Assembly (NCBI RefSeq): GCF_020251205.1
Contig: NZ_JAIWYX010000002.1
Span: 62,001-126,000, forward strand
Source: Arthrobacter sp. M4
GTDB taxonomy: Bacteria; Actinomycetota; Actinomycetes; Actinomycetales; Micrococcaceae
Length of the DNA stretch: 64,000 bases
Reading direction: 5' to 3'
Positions within the stretch are counted from its first letter, which is position 1. The number at the start of each line of letters is the position of its first letter. The notes below the pieces were generated by a model. It was not told where the DNA came from and searched no databases. It saw only the letters and a list, made by a program, of their open reading frames with translations. Both the position numbers and the translations under genes were made by a program. Positions 25,543 through 33,658 of this stretch are shown piece by piece.

Positions 25543-26223
25543 TCAGACGTCGGGCTCCAGGTCGAACAGCCCGGGCTGGGCCACACGCTCGCGCAGCTGC
25601 CGGGCGGGTTCCTCGCCGAGGCGCTCGACGGCCTTGTCCAGGTCGCGGTAGGCCTCGGACTCGCCGAGTCCACCCATGGCCTCGATCTGGAAGTACAGCT
25701 CGGCGAGCTCCCGCTCGCTCAGGCGGTGGCCGAGCACTTCGGGGGCAGCGAGGTCGGTGTACGAGGCGCTGTAGCCCAGCTCCCAGTCGGACTCGGTCTG
25801 CTGCTCGGCTGTAAAGGCCACGAGGATGCCGTGGTCGGGCACGAGCGCGCCGACGAGCAGGTCCGCCAGCTGGTCCGGTGTCGGGCTCCACGGCTGCGCC
25901 TTCTGGAGGACTGCGCGGACCTTGGTCCGCAGCACCGAGTCGGCGTACAGCCCGGGCTTCCCGCACGGGCAGGTGCCCGCGAGGGGGCCGCGATCGATGG
26001 GCACCCAGAGCCCGTGGTCGTGCTCGAGGTGCTGGTCGGCGTCGTGCCGGGCGATGGCTGCTGGTGTCGACATGACCGTGCTGTGCTGCCAGCTGCACCC
26101 GATGCACGCCATGCCGTCTGCGCGCTGCTGGCCGTAGACGTAGACCTCGTGCTTGCCGGGGTGCTTGGCGCGCTTGCCGTCCGGCGTCGCGTCGACCCAC
26201 CAGTCGGGCAGGGGCGCGTTCAC
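25543..26223 (-). CDS. Unknown protein with Cys/His motifs, 226 aa
   Basis: GTG at 26223 overlaps the upstream stop (GTGA); the long frame further upstream is not used. Motifs CIGC, H-x-H rich HDADQHLEHDH and CPCG suggest a metal-binding N-terminal region; the C-terminal half is helical. No family recognised. Confidence 0.72.
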   Translation of the reverse strand: MNAPLPDWWVDATPDGKRAKHPGKHEVYVYGQQRADGMACIGCSWQHSTVMSTPAAIARHDADQHLEHDHGLWVPIDRGPLAGTCPCGKPGLYADSVLRTKVRAVLQKAQPWSPTPDQLADLLVGALVPDHGILVAFTAEQQTESDWELGYSASYTDLAAPEVLGHRLSERELAELYFQIEAMGGLGESEAYRDLDKAVERLGEEPARQLRERVAQPGLFDLEPDV

Positions 26224-26489
26224 GGCTCCACGTCCTTGGCTGTGCTGTGCATCTCGGCGAGATGGGCGATGGTGCGCCGGCGGAGCCCGTCGTAAAGCGC
26301 CCAGAAGGCGTCGTCGCGCGCGGCGAGCTCGTGTATCCAGCTGTTGATCTGTCCGTCCGGGAGCGCTGCGATCTCCGCCGCCTGCTCCGGATCGAGGCCG
26401 TGGGCCTCCGGGGCCTCCTGCAGCTCGGCGCGCAGTGACTCTGCGTCGAGCGCGATTCCGGTTGCGGGCCCTCGGTTGTTGTCGGTCAT
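26220..26489 (-). CDS. Unknown acidic protein, 89 aa
   Basis: ATG at 26489 overlaps the upstream stop as ATGA; helical, Ala/Glu/Asp-rich with an ARDDAFWALYDGLRRRT segment. It belongs to a chain of coupled small genes (27000 to 25543). No family recognised. Confidence 0.7.
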   Translation of the reverse strand: MTDNNRGPATGIALDAESLRAELQEAPEAHGLDPEQAAEIAALPDGQINSWIHELAARDDAFWALYDGLRRRTIAHLAEMHSTAKDVEP

Positions 26490-26686
26490 GGGTGGTCTCC
26501 TCGGTGTCGCTGCTGGTCGCGGATCGCCTGTCGCTCCCGCTCGCGGCGGGTGCCCTTGCGGGGCTTGGGGGTGTGCCGCTGCGTCGCACTGGACTTGCGG
26601 AGTTCCCGCATCCAGTGCGCCTGTTCGGGATTCGCCGACGGCCGGAAGCCCTCGGTGGAGTAGTGCTGCCTGCGCTTTCGGCTCAT
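26486..26686 (-). CDS. Small basic protein, 66 aa
   Basis: GAGGAGAA precedes the ATG at 26686 (MSRKRRQHY). Very Arg/Lys-rich, with ELRKSSATQRHTPKPRKG; probably nucleic-acid binding by composition only. Overlaps both neighbours by 4 bases. Confidence 0.65.
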   Translation of the reverse strand: MSRKRRQHYSTEGFRPSANPEQAHWMRELRKSSATQRHTPKPRKGTRRERERQAIRDQQRHRGDHP

Positions 26687-27000
26687 GGGTTCTTCTCCTC
26701 CCCCACGCGGGCGATGTGGCGGGCGCAGCCAGCCGCCCACGTGCGGGCATCGGCGGTCTGCGCGGCGGCCACCGCCTTCGCGGCGCGGTCGGCGTCGATG
26801 GGCAGCCGATGCCGGATGAGCAGCGCCAGGGTGACGTCGAGCATCACGGTGCGCTCGTGGTCGCTCAGCTCCGTCTGCTCGAAGTGCTCGTGCACCCCAC
26901 GGCGTTCGTGCAGGGCACGGTCCGCCCGCGAATCGAGCAGGGTCTGCTCGATCTCAGGGACGAGCTCTTCTGCGGTGGTCGTGGTGGTCTGGGGCGTCAT
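26683..27000 (-). CDS. Unknown helical protein, 105 aa
   Basis: GGAAAGA precedes the ATG at 27000 (MTPQTTTTT). Helical, with ERTVMLDVTLALLIRHRL and AAKAVAAAQTADARTWAAG. No family recognised. First of the coupled chain, following the hairpin at 27014-27031. Confidence 0.7.
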   Translation of the reverse strand: MTPQTTTTTAEELVPEIEQTLLDSRADRALHERRGVHEHFEQTELSDHERTVMLDVTLALLIRHRLPIDADRAAKAVAAAQTADARTWAAGCARHIARVGEEKNP

Positions 27001-27013
27001 GCGGTTCTTTCCG

Positions 27014-27031
27014 CCGGGCCGCTTGGCCCGG
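27014..27031 (-). terminator. Hairpin in the 5' region of the coupled chain
   Basis: CCGGGCC-GCTT-GGCCCGG in the 104-base gap between the genes starting at 27000 and ending at 27105. It could be a terminator or a regulatory hairpin. Confidence 0.4.
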
Positions 27032-27104
27032 GATCGAGGAGCCCCGTCGCGCCGCCGGCCCACAGGGACCCGGCCGCGGCGAGGCTGCGGTCGTGTGGTC
27101 TGGG

Positions 27105-27623
27105 TCAGTTCTTCGAGCCGTCGCGGAACTGGAGGTACTCCCGCAGGGTCGGCGCGTCCGCGCCGGGAAGCGAGATCCGGTCGAGGGCTCCGTACAGGTC
27201 CTCGTCTCCGATCAGCTCGCCCTCGTGGGCGACGACGGCTTGCGCCAGGCGGACCAGCAGGACCTTCATCTCCTCGGCGCGCTCCTCGTCGGCGGTCCGC
27301 AGGCGCTTGATGTCGATGAGGCGCTTCTCGCAGAGGCTCTTGAGGTAGAGCGCGCCCTTGCGCCACTCGAGGAACTCGATCAGCTGTGTGCTGTGATCCA
27401 GCGGGGACAGCCGCCAGATCTCGGCGTCGTCCTGGCGGAATGAGAGCTGCTGGTCGATGCTTGAGGCGGTGGTCTTCAGCCAGTGCTCGGTCTGGTTGAG
27501 GCCGGCCGGTGTGGTGGTGACCTCGGCCCAGACTGCGTCATCGCGCAGGCAGCTGCGCATCACGGCGTCGAGCGGGTCCTGCAGGCGTGGAGGTGCGGGG
27601 CGGGCGGTGGTCGTCATGGTCAT
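27105..27623 (-). CDS. Unknown helical protein, 172 aa
   Basis: ATG at 27623 with ACAAGGAC. Helical and charged (EFLEWRKGALYLKSLCEKRLIDIKRL), with no membrane segment and no recognised motif; a nucleic-acid-binding or coiled-coil role is possible but unproven. Confidence 0.72.
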   Translation of the reverse strand: MTMTTTARPAPPRLQDPLDAVMRSCLRDDAVWAEVTTTPAGLNQTEHWLKTTASSIDQQLSFRQDDAEIWRLSPLDHSTQLIEFLEWRKGALYLKSLCEKRLIDIKRLRTADEERAEEMKVLLVRLAQAVVAHEGELIGDEDLYGALDRISLPGADAPTLREYLQFRDGSKN

Positions 27624-27712
27624 GGCGGATGTCCTTGTCGGTCGTGTCGTTGATGGTCTGCGGAGCGTCGGCCCCGACAGCGCGCCCGTGGCGCTGGTTG
27701 TGGAATTAGGGC

Positions 27713-28012
27713 TCAGTCCCTGGTGCCGAAGCGCAGGTCGGGCCAGATGGGCTCGACCGAGACGCCCAGCAGCTGGATACGGGGGTCGCGGTCCTTGGCG
27801 CGTTTCCAGGCGCGGCGAACGGCCGCGGCCTTGTTCCGGGCCTTCTTCTGGTCGTCGAACGGCCCAATCAGGCGCGAGTAGGTCTGGGGGCTGGCGGACT
27901 TCAGGCTCTCGGCCTGCATCATCACCACGACGCCGTAGCCGTTGGCCTCCTCGGCCACCAGGTCCTCCCAGGAATCGTAGGTGCGTTCAGTCTGCGTGCT
28001 GTACGCCTTCAT
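27713..28012 (-). CDS. Unknown basic protein, 99 aa
   Basis: CAGGAGG precedes the ATG at 28012 (MKAYSTQTERT), overlapping the upstream stop as ATGA. Helical and Lys/Arg-rich in the second half. No family recognised. Confidence 0.72.
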   Translation of the reverse strand: MKAYSTQTERTYDSWEDLVAEEANGYGVVVMMQAESLKSASPQTYSRLIGPFDDQKKARNKAAAVRRAWKRAKDRDPRIQLLGVSVEPIWPDLRFGTRD

Positions 28013-28182
28013 GGTGAGACCTCCTGGTCGTCGTGACGGATGTCGATGGGCCGCTCCCAGAGCGGCATCCCGTCCTCGCCGGTCTCGGCCGAGAACTCGA
28101 GGCGGACCTCCGGCTGGTCTATGTGTGCGCCGAAGTCCGACCAACCCGCAGGCGGGAGCCGGTAGATGGGCTGCTCAGCCAT
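28009..28182 (-). CDS. Small unknown protein, 57 aa
   Basis: GAAGGAGC precedes the ATG at 28182 (MAEQPIYRL). It overlaps the next gene by 4 bases. The gap upstream (28183-28384) contains only a strong hairpin at 28305-28335. Confidence 0.65.
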   Translation of the reverse strand: MAEQPIYRLPPAGWSDFGAHIDQPEVRLEFSAETGEDGMPLWERPIDIRHDDQEVSP

Positions 28183-28304
28183 GGGACTCGCTCCTTCTTG
28201 TTGTGGTGTCGTGGCAATGAGGGGGGACCGGGCCGGGACCCGACCCCCGACATCACTGCCCCGGCACCCGGGTCGGCCCTGCCGACCCCGACGCTGTGCC
28301 CTCC

Positions 28305-28335
28305 GGTGACCAGCACCCGCAGGGTGCTGGTCACC
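28305..28335 (-). terminator. Strong terminator after the HD-domain gene
   Basis: Perfect 14-bp arms GGTGACCAGCACCC and complement around the 3-base loop GCA, past the stop of the leftward gene at 28385. Confidence 0.8.
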
Positions 28336-28384
28336 GGTCATTCATGAACCAGCTGCGATGCGTTCCGTCCCGGTCATCCTGGTC

Positions 28385-29461
28385 TCAGCCATGGGGCTGT
28401 TCTCCTGCGTTTCCGGTGTGGGTCTGCCGACGTTCGGCGGCCCAGGGGAGGCGGGAGTCCTGGTCAGCGGAGCACCAGAGCCCGCCAAGCGAGGCGCTGC
28501 GGTGGGTGTGGGGCAGGTGGTCCTCCCGGTCTCCGCACAGCCCGACGGGCAGACCGGCCGGGTCTCCAGTCAGCTCGGCGAAGCGCAGGCGGTACTCGAG
28601 CTCGGCAGCATCCGGGCTCCAGGCCTGGATCTCGATCCCGAAGGGCTGACCTGGAACCTCCCAGTCCCCCGCCGGCTCGCCCAGCAGCGCCGCGCGCTCG
28701 TCGAGCAGGATCCGCGAGTCGGCGTGCTTCACCTCGGCGGGCATGGCGGGGTCGATGCTGAACTTCTGTGCGATGGCGACCATGACACCGTCCTCGACGG
28801 CCCGGTACTCCGGCATGTGAAGCTTCAGCGGGCGGACCATGTCGCCCACGTATGCCTCTGTCGCGTCGTGCAGCAACGCCCAGAGCGCGTGCTCCGGGGC
28901 GACGAGTCGCGAGAGGAGTACGCAGTGCTCGGCGACGGACATGAACCGGCGGACGTGGCCGTTGTAGCGGCACTGCATGGACAGCGCGTGTGCGATGTCG
29001 GCGATGTCCACGTCCTCGGGCCGCGGGTCCAGCGGGTAGAACCGGCGACCCGTGTAGGTCTGCATCCAGTTGCCGCGCGGGACCACGGTCGTGGCGGGCC
29101 GGGCTCCGGCTGCGGCCATCCCTGCTCCGTGATGGCGAGCGACGCTCCTTGTCCCTCGGGCGGGGTCGAAGCTGGCCGGCAGCTCGCGGTCGAAGAGCTC
29201 CTCGAGCAGCGCGACGTCGGGGTCGACGGGTTCGTGCTCTGCGCTCTGGAGCCAGAGCACGCCGTAGCGTTCCCCGGTCTCGCGCAGCACGACGTCGTGC
29301 AGGCCGTCGTCGGTGTTGTCGATCGTGTAGTCCGTGTTTGGCCCGAGGGCCGGTGCGCGCAGCGGCTTCGTTCCGGGCCGCGCCTGCATGGCTTCTCTGG
29401 CCTCAGCGGTGAAGCGCACGCGCGCTCCATCGGGCCAGGCCTGGTGCTTCGGGTCATTCAT
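28385..29461 (-). CDS. HD-domain nucleotidase-like (YfbR-type) protein, 358 aa
   Basis: The metal-dependent HD signature is present: MSVAEHCVLLSRL (about residue 172) and LLHDATEAYVGD (about 194), then SRILLDERAAL. This is the YfbR/HD-superfamily 5'-nucleotidase shape, which dephosphorylates nucleoside monophosphates. Residues 1-150 precede the HD core and are longer than in YfbR; they contain no recognised motif. GAGGAGGACTG precedes the ATG. A role in nucleotide pools of the element is inferred. Confidence 0.8.
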   Translation of the reverse strand: MNDPKHQAWPDGARVRFTAEAREAMQARPGTKPLRAPALGPNTDYTIDNTDDGLHDVVLRETGERYGVLWLQSAEHEPVDPDVALLEELFDRELPASFDPARGTRSVARHHGAGMAAAGARPATTVVPRGNWMQTYTGRRFYPLDPRPEDVDIADIAHALSMQCRYNGHVRRFMSVAEHCVLLSRLVAPEHALWALLHDATEAYVGDMVRPLKLHMPEYRAVEDGVMVAIAQKFSIDPAMPAEVKHADSRILLDERAALLGEPAGDWEVPGQPFGIEIQAWSPDAAELEYRLRFAELTGDPAGLPVGLCGDREDHLPHTHRSASLGGLWCSADQDSRLPWAAERRQTHTGNAGEQPHG

Positions 29462-29506
29462 GGATCAGTCCTCCTCGGGCCGGGTGGCACTGGGGTCGGG
29501 GTGGTG

Positions 29507-29545
29507 CGCCGCGGAGCGCCGGCGTGTGGCTGGCGCTCCGCGGCG
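29507..29545 (-). terminator. Terminator after the SNF2-like gene
   Basis: CGCCGCGGAGCGCC (29507-29520) pairs perfectly with 29532-29545 around an 11-base loop. Confidence 0.75.
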
Positions 29546-29559
29546 TCGGAATGGGTCGG

Positions 29560-31428
29560 TCAGACCCGTTCGGAGACCCACAGGTCGTTGAGGTCGTCCT
29601 GGATCTCCTCCTCGAGGGCGACGAGGATCGCCTCCTCGCCGGACACAGCCGAGATGAGGTCGTCCTGGACCTGCTGCTTCTCTGCCAGGACTCCGGGCAT
29701 CCGCTCGTCCTGAGTGCCCTTGGTGATAATCCGGTGGATCACCACGGGCTTGGTCTGCCCCGTGCGGTAGAGACGGCCGTTGGTCTGCAGGTAGTGCTCG
29801 AGCGAGAACGGCAGCGTGTACCAGATCATCGTCGAGCCGCCGTCCTGCAGGTTCAGGCCGTGGCCGGCCGCCGCGGGGTGCAGCAGCATCACCTGGATCT
29901 GCTTGGCGTTCCACCGGCGGACCATCTCCCGCGAGCCGTCAAAGACCTGCGCGTCGATGCCCGCCTTCTTGAAGCGCGCCATCAGCTGCTCCAGGTCAGA
30001 GCGGAAGTGGTACGCGACCAGCACGGGGTCTCCCCCGCTGTTGCGCACCAAGTACTCGGCCATTTCGAGCTTCTTGTCGTGGATAACCTCGTACTGGCCC
30101 TTGGTCGCCGGGTCCTCCGGGTCGGCCGTGTAGAGCGTCCCCGAGGCGAACTGCATCAGTTTGCTGGTGAGGACCGCCTGGTTCTCGGCGACGATCGACT
30201 CAACGCTCTGGGTGAGCTTGCCGTCCTCGTCCTGGTAGGTCTTCACGACGTCGAGCACGAGGTCGCGCCTGAACTCCTTGTAGGCCTGCATGAGGTCCGG
30301 AGGGAGGGTGACGTTGGCGTCCTGGATCGTCAGGCCCGGCAGGTTGAGGTTGGTGTTCTGCGCGCTCATCACCAGGTGCCTGATGGCCTCATGGATCTCA
30401 GCCTCGGCGTTCGGGGTCGGGATCCACTTCGCCGGGGTGGTGGTGCCAGGCACCATCTTCGGGATGAACCACCGGTTGCGGAACTCCGTGATGGTCCGGC
30501 CCAGGGCCTCGCCCTGGTCGAGCAGGTAGATCTGGCTCCACAGGTCGTGCAGCCCGTTCGGGCTCGGCGTGCCAGTCAGCTCGATGAGCCGCGTGATGGC
30601 CGGGCGGACCGCTTTCAAGGCCTTGAACCGGGCGCTGCTGTGGGACTTGAAGCCCTGTGATTCGTCGATGATTACCGTCTGAAACGGCCAGATGAGGGTG
30701 TCCTGTCCGTTGATGGACTGGATCGGCATCTGGTCGACCAGGCCGTAGCGGCACTGCGCGCAGCCGTCGCCGCCGCAGCTGCGACAGTCGTGGCTCTCGC
30801 GCTCCAGCGCACCGCGGGTGACGAGCTCGCTGATCGCCTCCTTGACAGCGGTCTTGGTGGGGACTTTGGTTCCGGACTGCCCGGCAGCCAGCTGCAGGAA
30901 GTGTCCGATCAGCTGCTCCTGGGCCATTGGTCCGATCGTCTCGATGAGGTCGCGCAGCCGCACGGCCTCCGGTGAGATCCCGGCGGCGATGGCATCGCCG
31001 GTGGGGTCGCCGGTCAGCTGGAGCAGACGCGAACCCTGGGAGGGCTGGGTCAGCAACTCCTGGTTGACGAAGTACATCGTCGGCGGGTCGGAGAAGACTT
31101 CCCGAAAGCGTTCCAGTCGCTTCTCCTTGGGCAGCTTCCGGTCGTTCTCGTTGACGATGAGCGACTTGGTTCGGATCGGGAATCCCCATTTGTCGATCTC
31201 GTCTAGCCAGGTCGAGCGAGCGATCGCGATCGGTGCGACGACGAGGATGTGGCCCATCGGCCGGACTGTCTGCAGGACGCTGAGCGTCGAAAGCGTCTTC
31301 CCGGCTCCGACACCAAGCCAGGCTCCGGCGAAGGGGCGGCTGACGAGGAAGTCGTGGATCTGCTGCTGGTAGGGCTTGAGCACGATGGGCGCGGGTGACG
31401 GCTGTGGTGGTGCGATGGTCGTGGTCAT
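29560..31428 (-). CDS. SNF2-family DNA helicase/translocase with inserted zinc motif, 622 aa
   Basis: Superfamily 2 SNF2-type ATPase: Walker A GVGAGKTL (about residue 39), DESQ box (VIIDESQGFK, about 253), SF2 motif III LTGTPSPNG, then the C-terminal motifs HFRSDLEQL, GHGLNLQDGGSTM and QTNGRLYRTGQ. A four-Cys sequence resembling a DnaJ zinc repeat (CRSCGGDGCAQC, about 214) interrupts the N-terminal lobe, as seen in phage-type SNF2 helicases. Such proteins move along duplex DNA. The stop is followed by a strong hairpin; it is downstream of the small-gene cluster. Confidence 0.9.
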   Translation of the reverse strand: MTTTIAPPQPSPAPIVLKPYQQQIHDFLVSRPFAGAWLGVGAGKTLSTLSVLQTVRPMGHILVVAPIAIARSTWLDEIDKWGFPIRTKSLIVNENDRKLPKEKRLERFREVFSDPPTMYFVNQELLTQPSQGSRLLQLTGDPTGDAIAAGISPEAVRLRDLIETIGPMAQEQLIGHFLQLAAGQSGTKVPTKTAVKEAISELVTRGALERESHDCRSCGGDGCAQCRYGLVDQMPIQSINGQDTLIWPFQTVIIDESQGFKSHSSARFKALKAVRPAITRLIELTGTPSPNGLHDLWSQIYLLDQGEALGRTITEFRNRWFIPKMVPGTTTPAKWIPTPNAEAEIHEAIRHLVMSAQNTNLNLPGLTIQDANVTLPPDLMQAYKEFRRDLVLDVVKTYQDEDGKLTQSVESIVAENQAVLTSKLMQFASGTLYTADPEDPATKGQYEVIHDKKLEMAEYLVRNSGGDPVLVAYHFRSDLEQLMARFKKAGIDAQVFDGSREMVRRWNAKQIQVMLLHPAAAGHGLNLQDGGSTMIWYTLPFSLEHYLQTNGRLYRTGQTKPVVIHRIITKGTQDERMPGVLAEKQQVQDDLISAVSGEEAILVALEEEIQDDLNDLWVSERV

Positions 31429-31467
31429 GGTGTGCGGCCTCCTCTCGTGGGTTGTCGGTAGTCGGGA

Positions 31468-31746
31468 TCAGGCATGGAATGCCTCGCGGATAAGGCCCAG
31501 GCGGACCTCGGCGTCATCGGCCCGGCGTGTCTGGGCGGCTAGCTCTTCCTCCAGCCAGACGATCCTGCGCTGCAGGGCGGTGACACGCGGGTCCTCACCC
31601 AGCGCGGTGCGTACGCGCTCAAGCACCGCTTCGGCAGAGGCATCCCCGACAGTCGAATCGGGTATGGGCGTCGCAAACGGCAAATCTTCCTTGGCCTCGG
31701 CGGTCATGTCGTCCTCTGCTTCCTGCCCGGGCTCGGGCGCGATCAT
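31468..31746 (-). CDS. Unknown coiled-coil protein, 92 aa
   Basis: The ATG (31746) overlaps the upstream stop as TGATG. An acidic N-terminus is followed by a long helix (RVTALQRRIVWLEEELAAQT) likely to form a coiled coil. No enzyme motif. It is an operon partner of the 183-aa gene. Confidence 0.7.
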   Translation of the reverse strand: MIAPEPGQEAEDDMTAEAKEDLPFATPIPDSTVGDASAEAVLERVRTALGEDPRVTALQRRIVWLEEELAAQTRRADDAEVRLGLIREAFHA

Positions 31747-32297
31747 CAGGTGTCCCCGGCGGCGGGTGGGCCGGGCCGTCGCGGATTCCGGCTGGTCTTG
31801 TTCCGGTGCATCGGGCTGTGCGGGCGGGTCGACGGGCACGGCCTGGAAGGCCGGCTCCCCGGCCCGTCGAACGAGACCTCGATGAGCTGGTCCGCAGGCA
31901 GGCCCTCGGGCTGGGCGTCGAACCAGCGGGAGAAGGCGGCTGGGTGCTCCACGAAGGCCACCGCGACGGTCATCTGCCGTTTCCCGCGTGGCCTGCGGTC
32001 TGCGGCGGATACTGCATGATCGCCCCGGTGCCCGCCGAGCAGCCGTTTCATGTCGGCACGGGCGTTCTGCGCCGTGCGGTTGGGTGAGGTCATGTTGCGC
32101 GGCACCGAGACGGATCCGCCGGCATTGTTGCGCAGGATGGCGTGGCCCCGGGACGAGACACGTCCAACGCAGCCGGCCCGCATCGCTTCGAGCACGAGCT
32201 CCGTGGCCTCGCGATCGAAGGTGCCCAGGTCGGCCCGGGTGAGCTGGCGGAAGGCCGAGGTGGCCTGGCCGTTGCCCTTGGTGACACGGCCGCTCAT
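31746..32297 (-). CDS. Unknown protein, 183 aa
   Basis: GGAGG precedes the ATG at 32297 (MSGRVTKGNG). Residues 1-90 have an RGHAILRNNAGGSVSVPRN segment suggestive of a winged-helix-like DNA-binding fold; the C-terminus is Pro/Arg-rich and disordered. It overlaps its neighbours on both sides. Confidence 0.72.
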   Translation of the reverse strand: MSGRVTKGNGQATSAFRQLTRADLGTFDREATELVLEAMRAGCVGRVSSRGHAILRNNAGGSVSVPRNMTSPNRTAQNARADMKRLLGGHRGDHAVSAADRRPRGKRQMTVAVAFVEHPAAFSRWFDAQPEGLPADQLIEVSFDGPGSRPSRPCPSTRPHSPMHRNKTSRNPRRPGPPAAGDT

Positions 32298-32713
32298 CGG
32301 GCGGCCTCCGGGGTTCCGGCGGCACCGCGGGCGATCACCGTCCGGGTGCTTTCCGCGGCCAGGAGGTTGAACACCACGGCAGCCGCGTGGTCCTCATCGT
32401 CTTCGCCGCACATCCACTGCATGAAGTGGCGGAAGGCGCTGGCGCGGAACTCCTCCATCTCTGCGGCAGTGCTGGCCTGCTCCCAGTCGCGCGAGTCGTA
32501 CTTGCGCGCTCCACGCTCCACGAGCGCGGCCGTCCTTGTGAACAGCTGGTCCTGGTAGGGCACCTGAAGCGGTACGAGCAGGTCGAAGCGGGGCTGGCCT
32601 GTCTTCACCTCGCGCTGCATGCCGGAGGCCGTGACCCTGCGTGATCCCGAGTCTTTCGTTTCGTAGTCGCGGGCGGCTGTCTCCGGGCCCGCGGCCGTGG
32701 CTGTTGCGGTCAT
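32294..32713 (-). CDS. DUF5664-type nucleotide diphosphohydrolase-like protein, 139 aa
   Basis: The pattern RFDLLVPL, VERGARKYDSRDW, RHFMQWMCGEDDEDHAA fits the phage DUF5664 (dATP/dGTP diphosphohydrolase N-terminal) family, whose members hydrolyse nucleotides or shape the phage nucleotide pool. The acid-rich GEDDED block supplies likely metal ligands. The stop overlaps the 183-aa gene as ATGA. A phage origin is the usual context of this family. Confidence 0.75.
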   Translation of the reverse strand: MTATATAAGPETAARDYETKDSGSRRVTASGMQREVKTGQPRFDLLVPLQVPYQDQLFTRTAALVERGARKYDSRDWEQASTAAEMEEFRASAFRHFMQWMCGEDDEDHAAAVVFNLLAAESTRTVIARGAAGTPEAAR

Positions 32714-33039
32714 GATGCTGCTTTCTGCTGGCTCTCGATCCGGCGGTAACCGAGCACGTGGGTGATGAAGGCGTCGACGGCCTGCTCGTCATCCACGACG
32801 TGGATCTCGGCACCGAAACGGCGCATCTTGGCGTGCATGACGCGCTGGCGCTTCTCGAGGTCTCCGCCGGGTCGCTTGACCTCGACGAAGACCGTGCCGG
32901 TGGGCGTGAGGACGATTCGGTCGGGGACGCCCCCGCGGGCCGGGGACACGAACTTCAGGCAGAACAGACCGTGCCGGCGGCACTGCGTGAGCAGGTACTG
33001 CTCGACGGCCTTCTCCCGCTGGTTCTTCTTCCTCGGCAT
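32710..33039 (-). CDS. VRR-NUC nuclease-like protein, 109 aa
   Basis: The VRR-NUC signature GVPDRIVL (metal-binding Asp) and VFVEVKRPGG (the ExK of a PD-(D/E)XK fold) is clear, with a basic N-terminus. Stand-alone VRR-NUC proteins are common in phages and are thought to cut branched DNA. Length is normal. It overlaps the diphosphohydrolase gene by 4 bases. Confidence 0.85.
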   Translation of the reverse strand: MPRKKNQREKAVEQYLLTQCRRHGLFCLKFVSPARGGVPDRIVLTPTGTVFVEVKRPGGDLEKRQRVMHAKMRRFGAEIHVVDDEQAVDAFITHVLGYRRIESQQKAAS

Positions 33040-33045
33040 GGGGGC

Positions 33046-33495
33046 TCAGTCCTCGTCGGTCCCGGCAGCGTCGGAGGCGTCGCCGTCAAGGAAGTGCCCG
33101 AAGCCGACGATGTCCTCGTCGTCGATGTAGGCAGCGATGGCGTCCGGGTCGTAGACGAAGCTCGGGTCGTCAGGGTCGACTACGACCCAGCGCTTGGCCG
33201 CATTGCCGTAGTTGGAGAAGCCGTCGATGTCGGCGACGGTCACCAGGCCCTGGTGGGCGAGCTCCTTGAGCCGGGTGCGGATGCCGGAGTCCGAGGAGCG
33301 CGGCACCTCGCCGAGGCTGGTGACGACGCGGTCGTGGTAAGCGGCGATGAGCTCGTCGTGGGTGAGCGGGCCCTTCTCGCGGACGATGTCGAGCACGATG
33401 GGACGGACGCGGGATGCGCCGAGCGCGGCCTTCACGGCGGCGGCGTAGGAGGTCTCCGGGTCAGTGGAGCGGACAGGGAGTGTTGACTGGGACAT
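33046..33495 (-). CDS. Putative winged-helix protein, 149 aa
   Basis: ATG at 33495 (MSQSTLPVRS) with GAGAGG. A helical core with PLTHDELIAAYHD and SGIRTRLKELAHQGLVTVAD looks like a winged-helix DNA-binding domain; the C-terminal third is Asp-rich and acidic. It leads the DUF5664/VRR-NUC run. Upstream (33496-33658) is AT-rich and includes ACCATT-TGC-AATGGT at 33582-33596. Confidence 0.65.
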   Translation of the reverse strand: MSQSTLPVRSTDPETSYAAAVKAALGASRVRPIVLDIVREKGPLTHDELIAAYHDRVVTSLGEVPRSSDSGIRTRLKELAHQGLVTVADIDGFSNYGNAAKRWVVVDPDDPSFVYDPDAIAAYIDDEDIVGFGHFLDGDASDAAGTDED

Positions 33496-33603
33496 GATGG
33501 CCTCTCGTGGTCGTGTCGTGTCGAGTCTGAATTGCCTTTCGTACTCAATTATGACTCGAAGTGAATGATCTGTGCGGAACCATTTGCAATGGTGCACAGA
33601 GTC

Positions 33604-33640
33604 GCACAAGGGGGCCGCGACGTGCGCGGCCCCCTTGTGC
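33604..33640 (-). terminator. Strong terminator after the DNA polymerase gene
   Basis: Perfect 16-bp arms (GCACAAGGGGGCCGCG and its complement) around a 5-base loop, 19 bases past the polymerase stop. Confidence 0.85.
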
Positions 33641-33658
33641 GGGCTGTGGTGGATCGGC

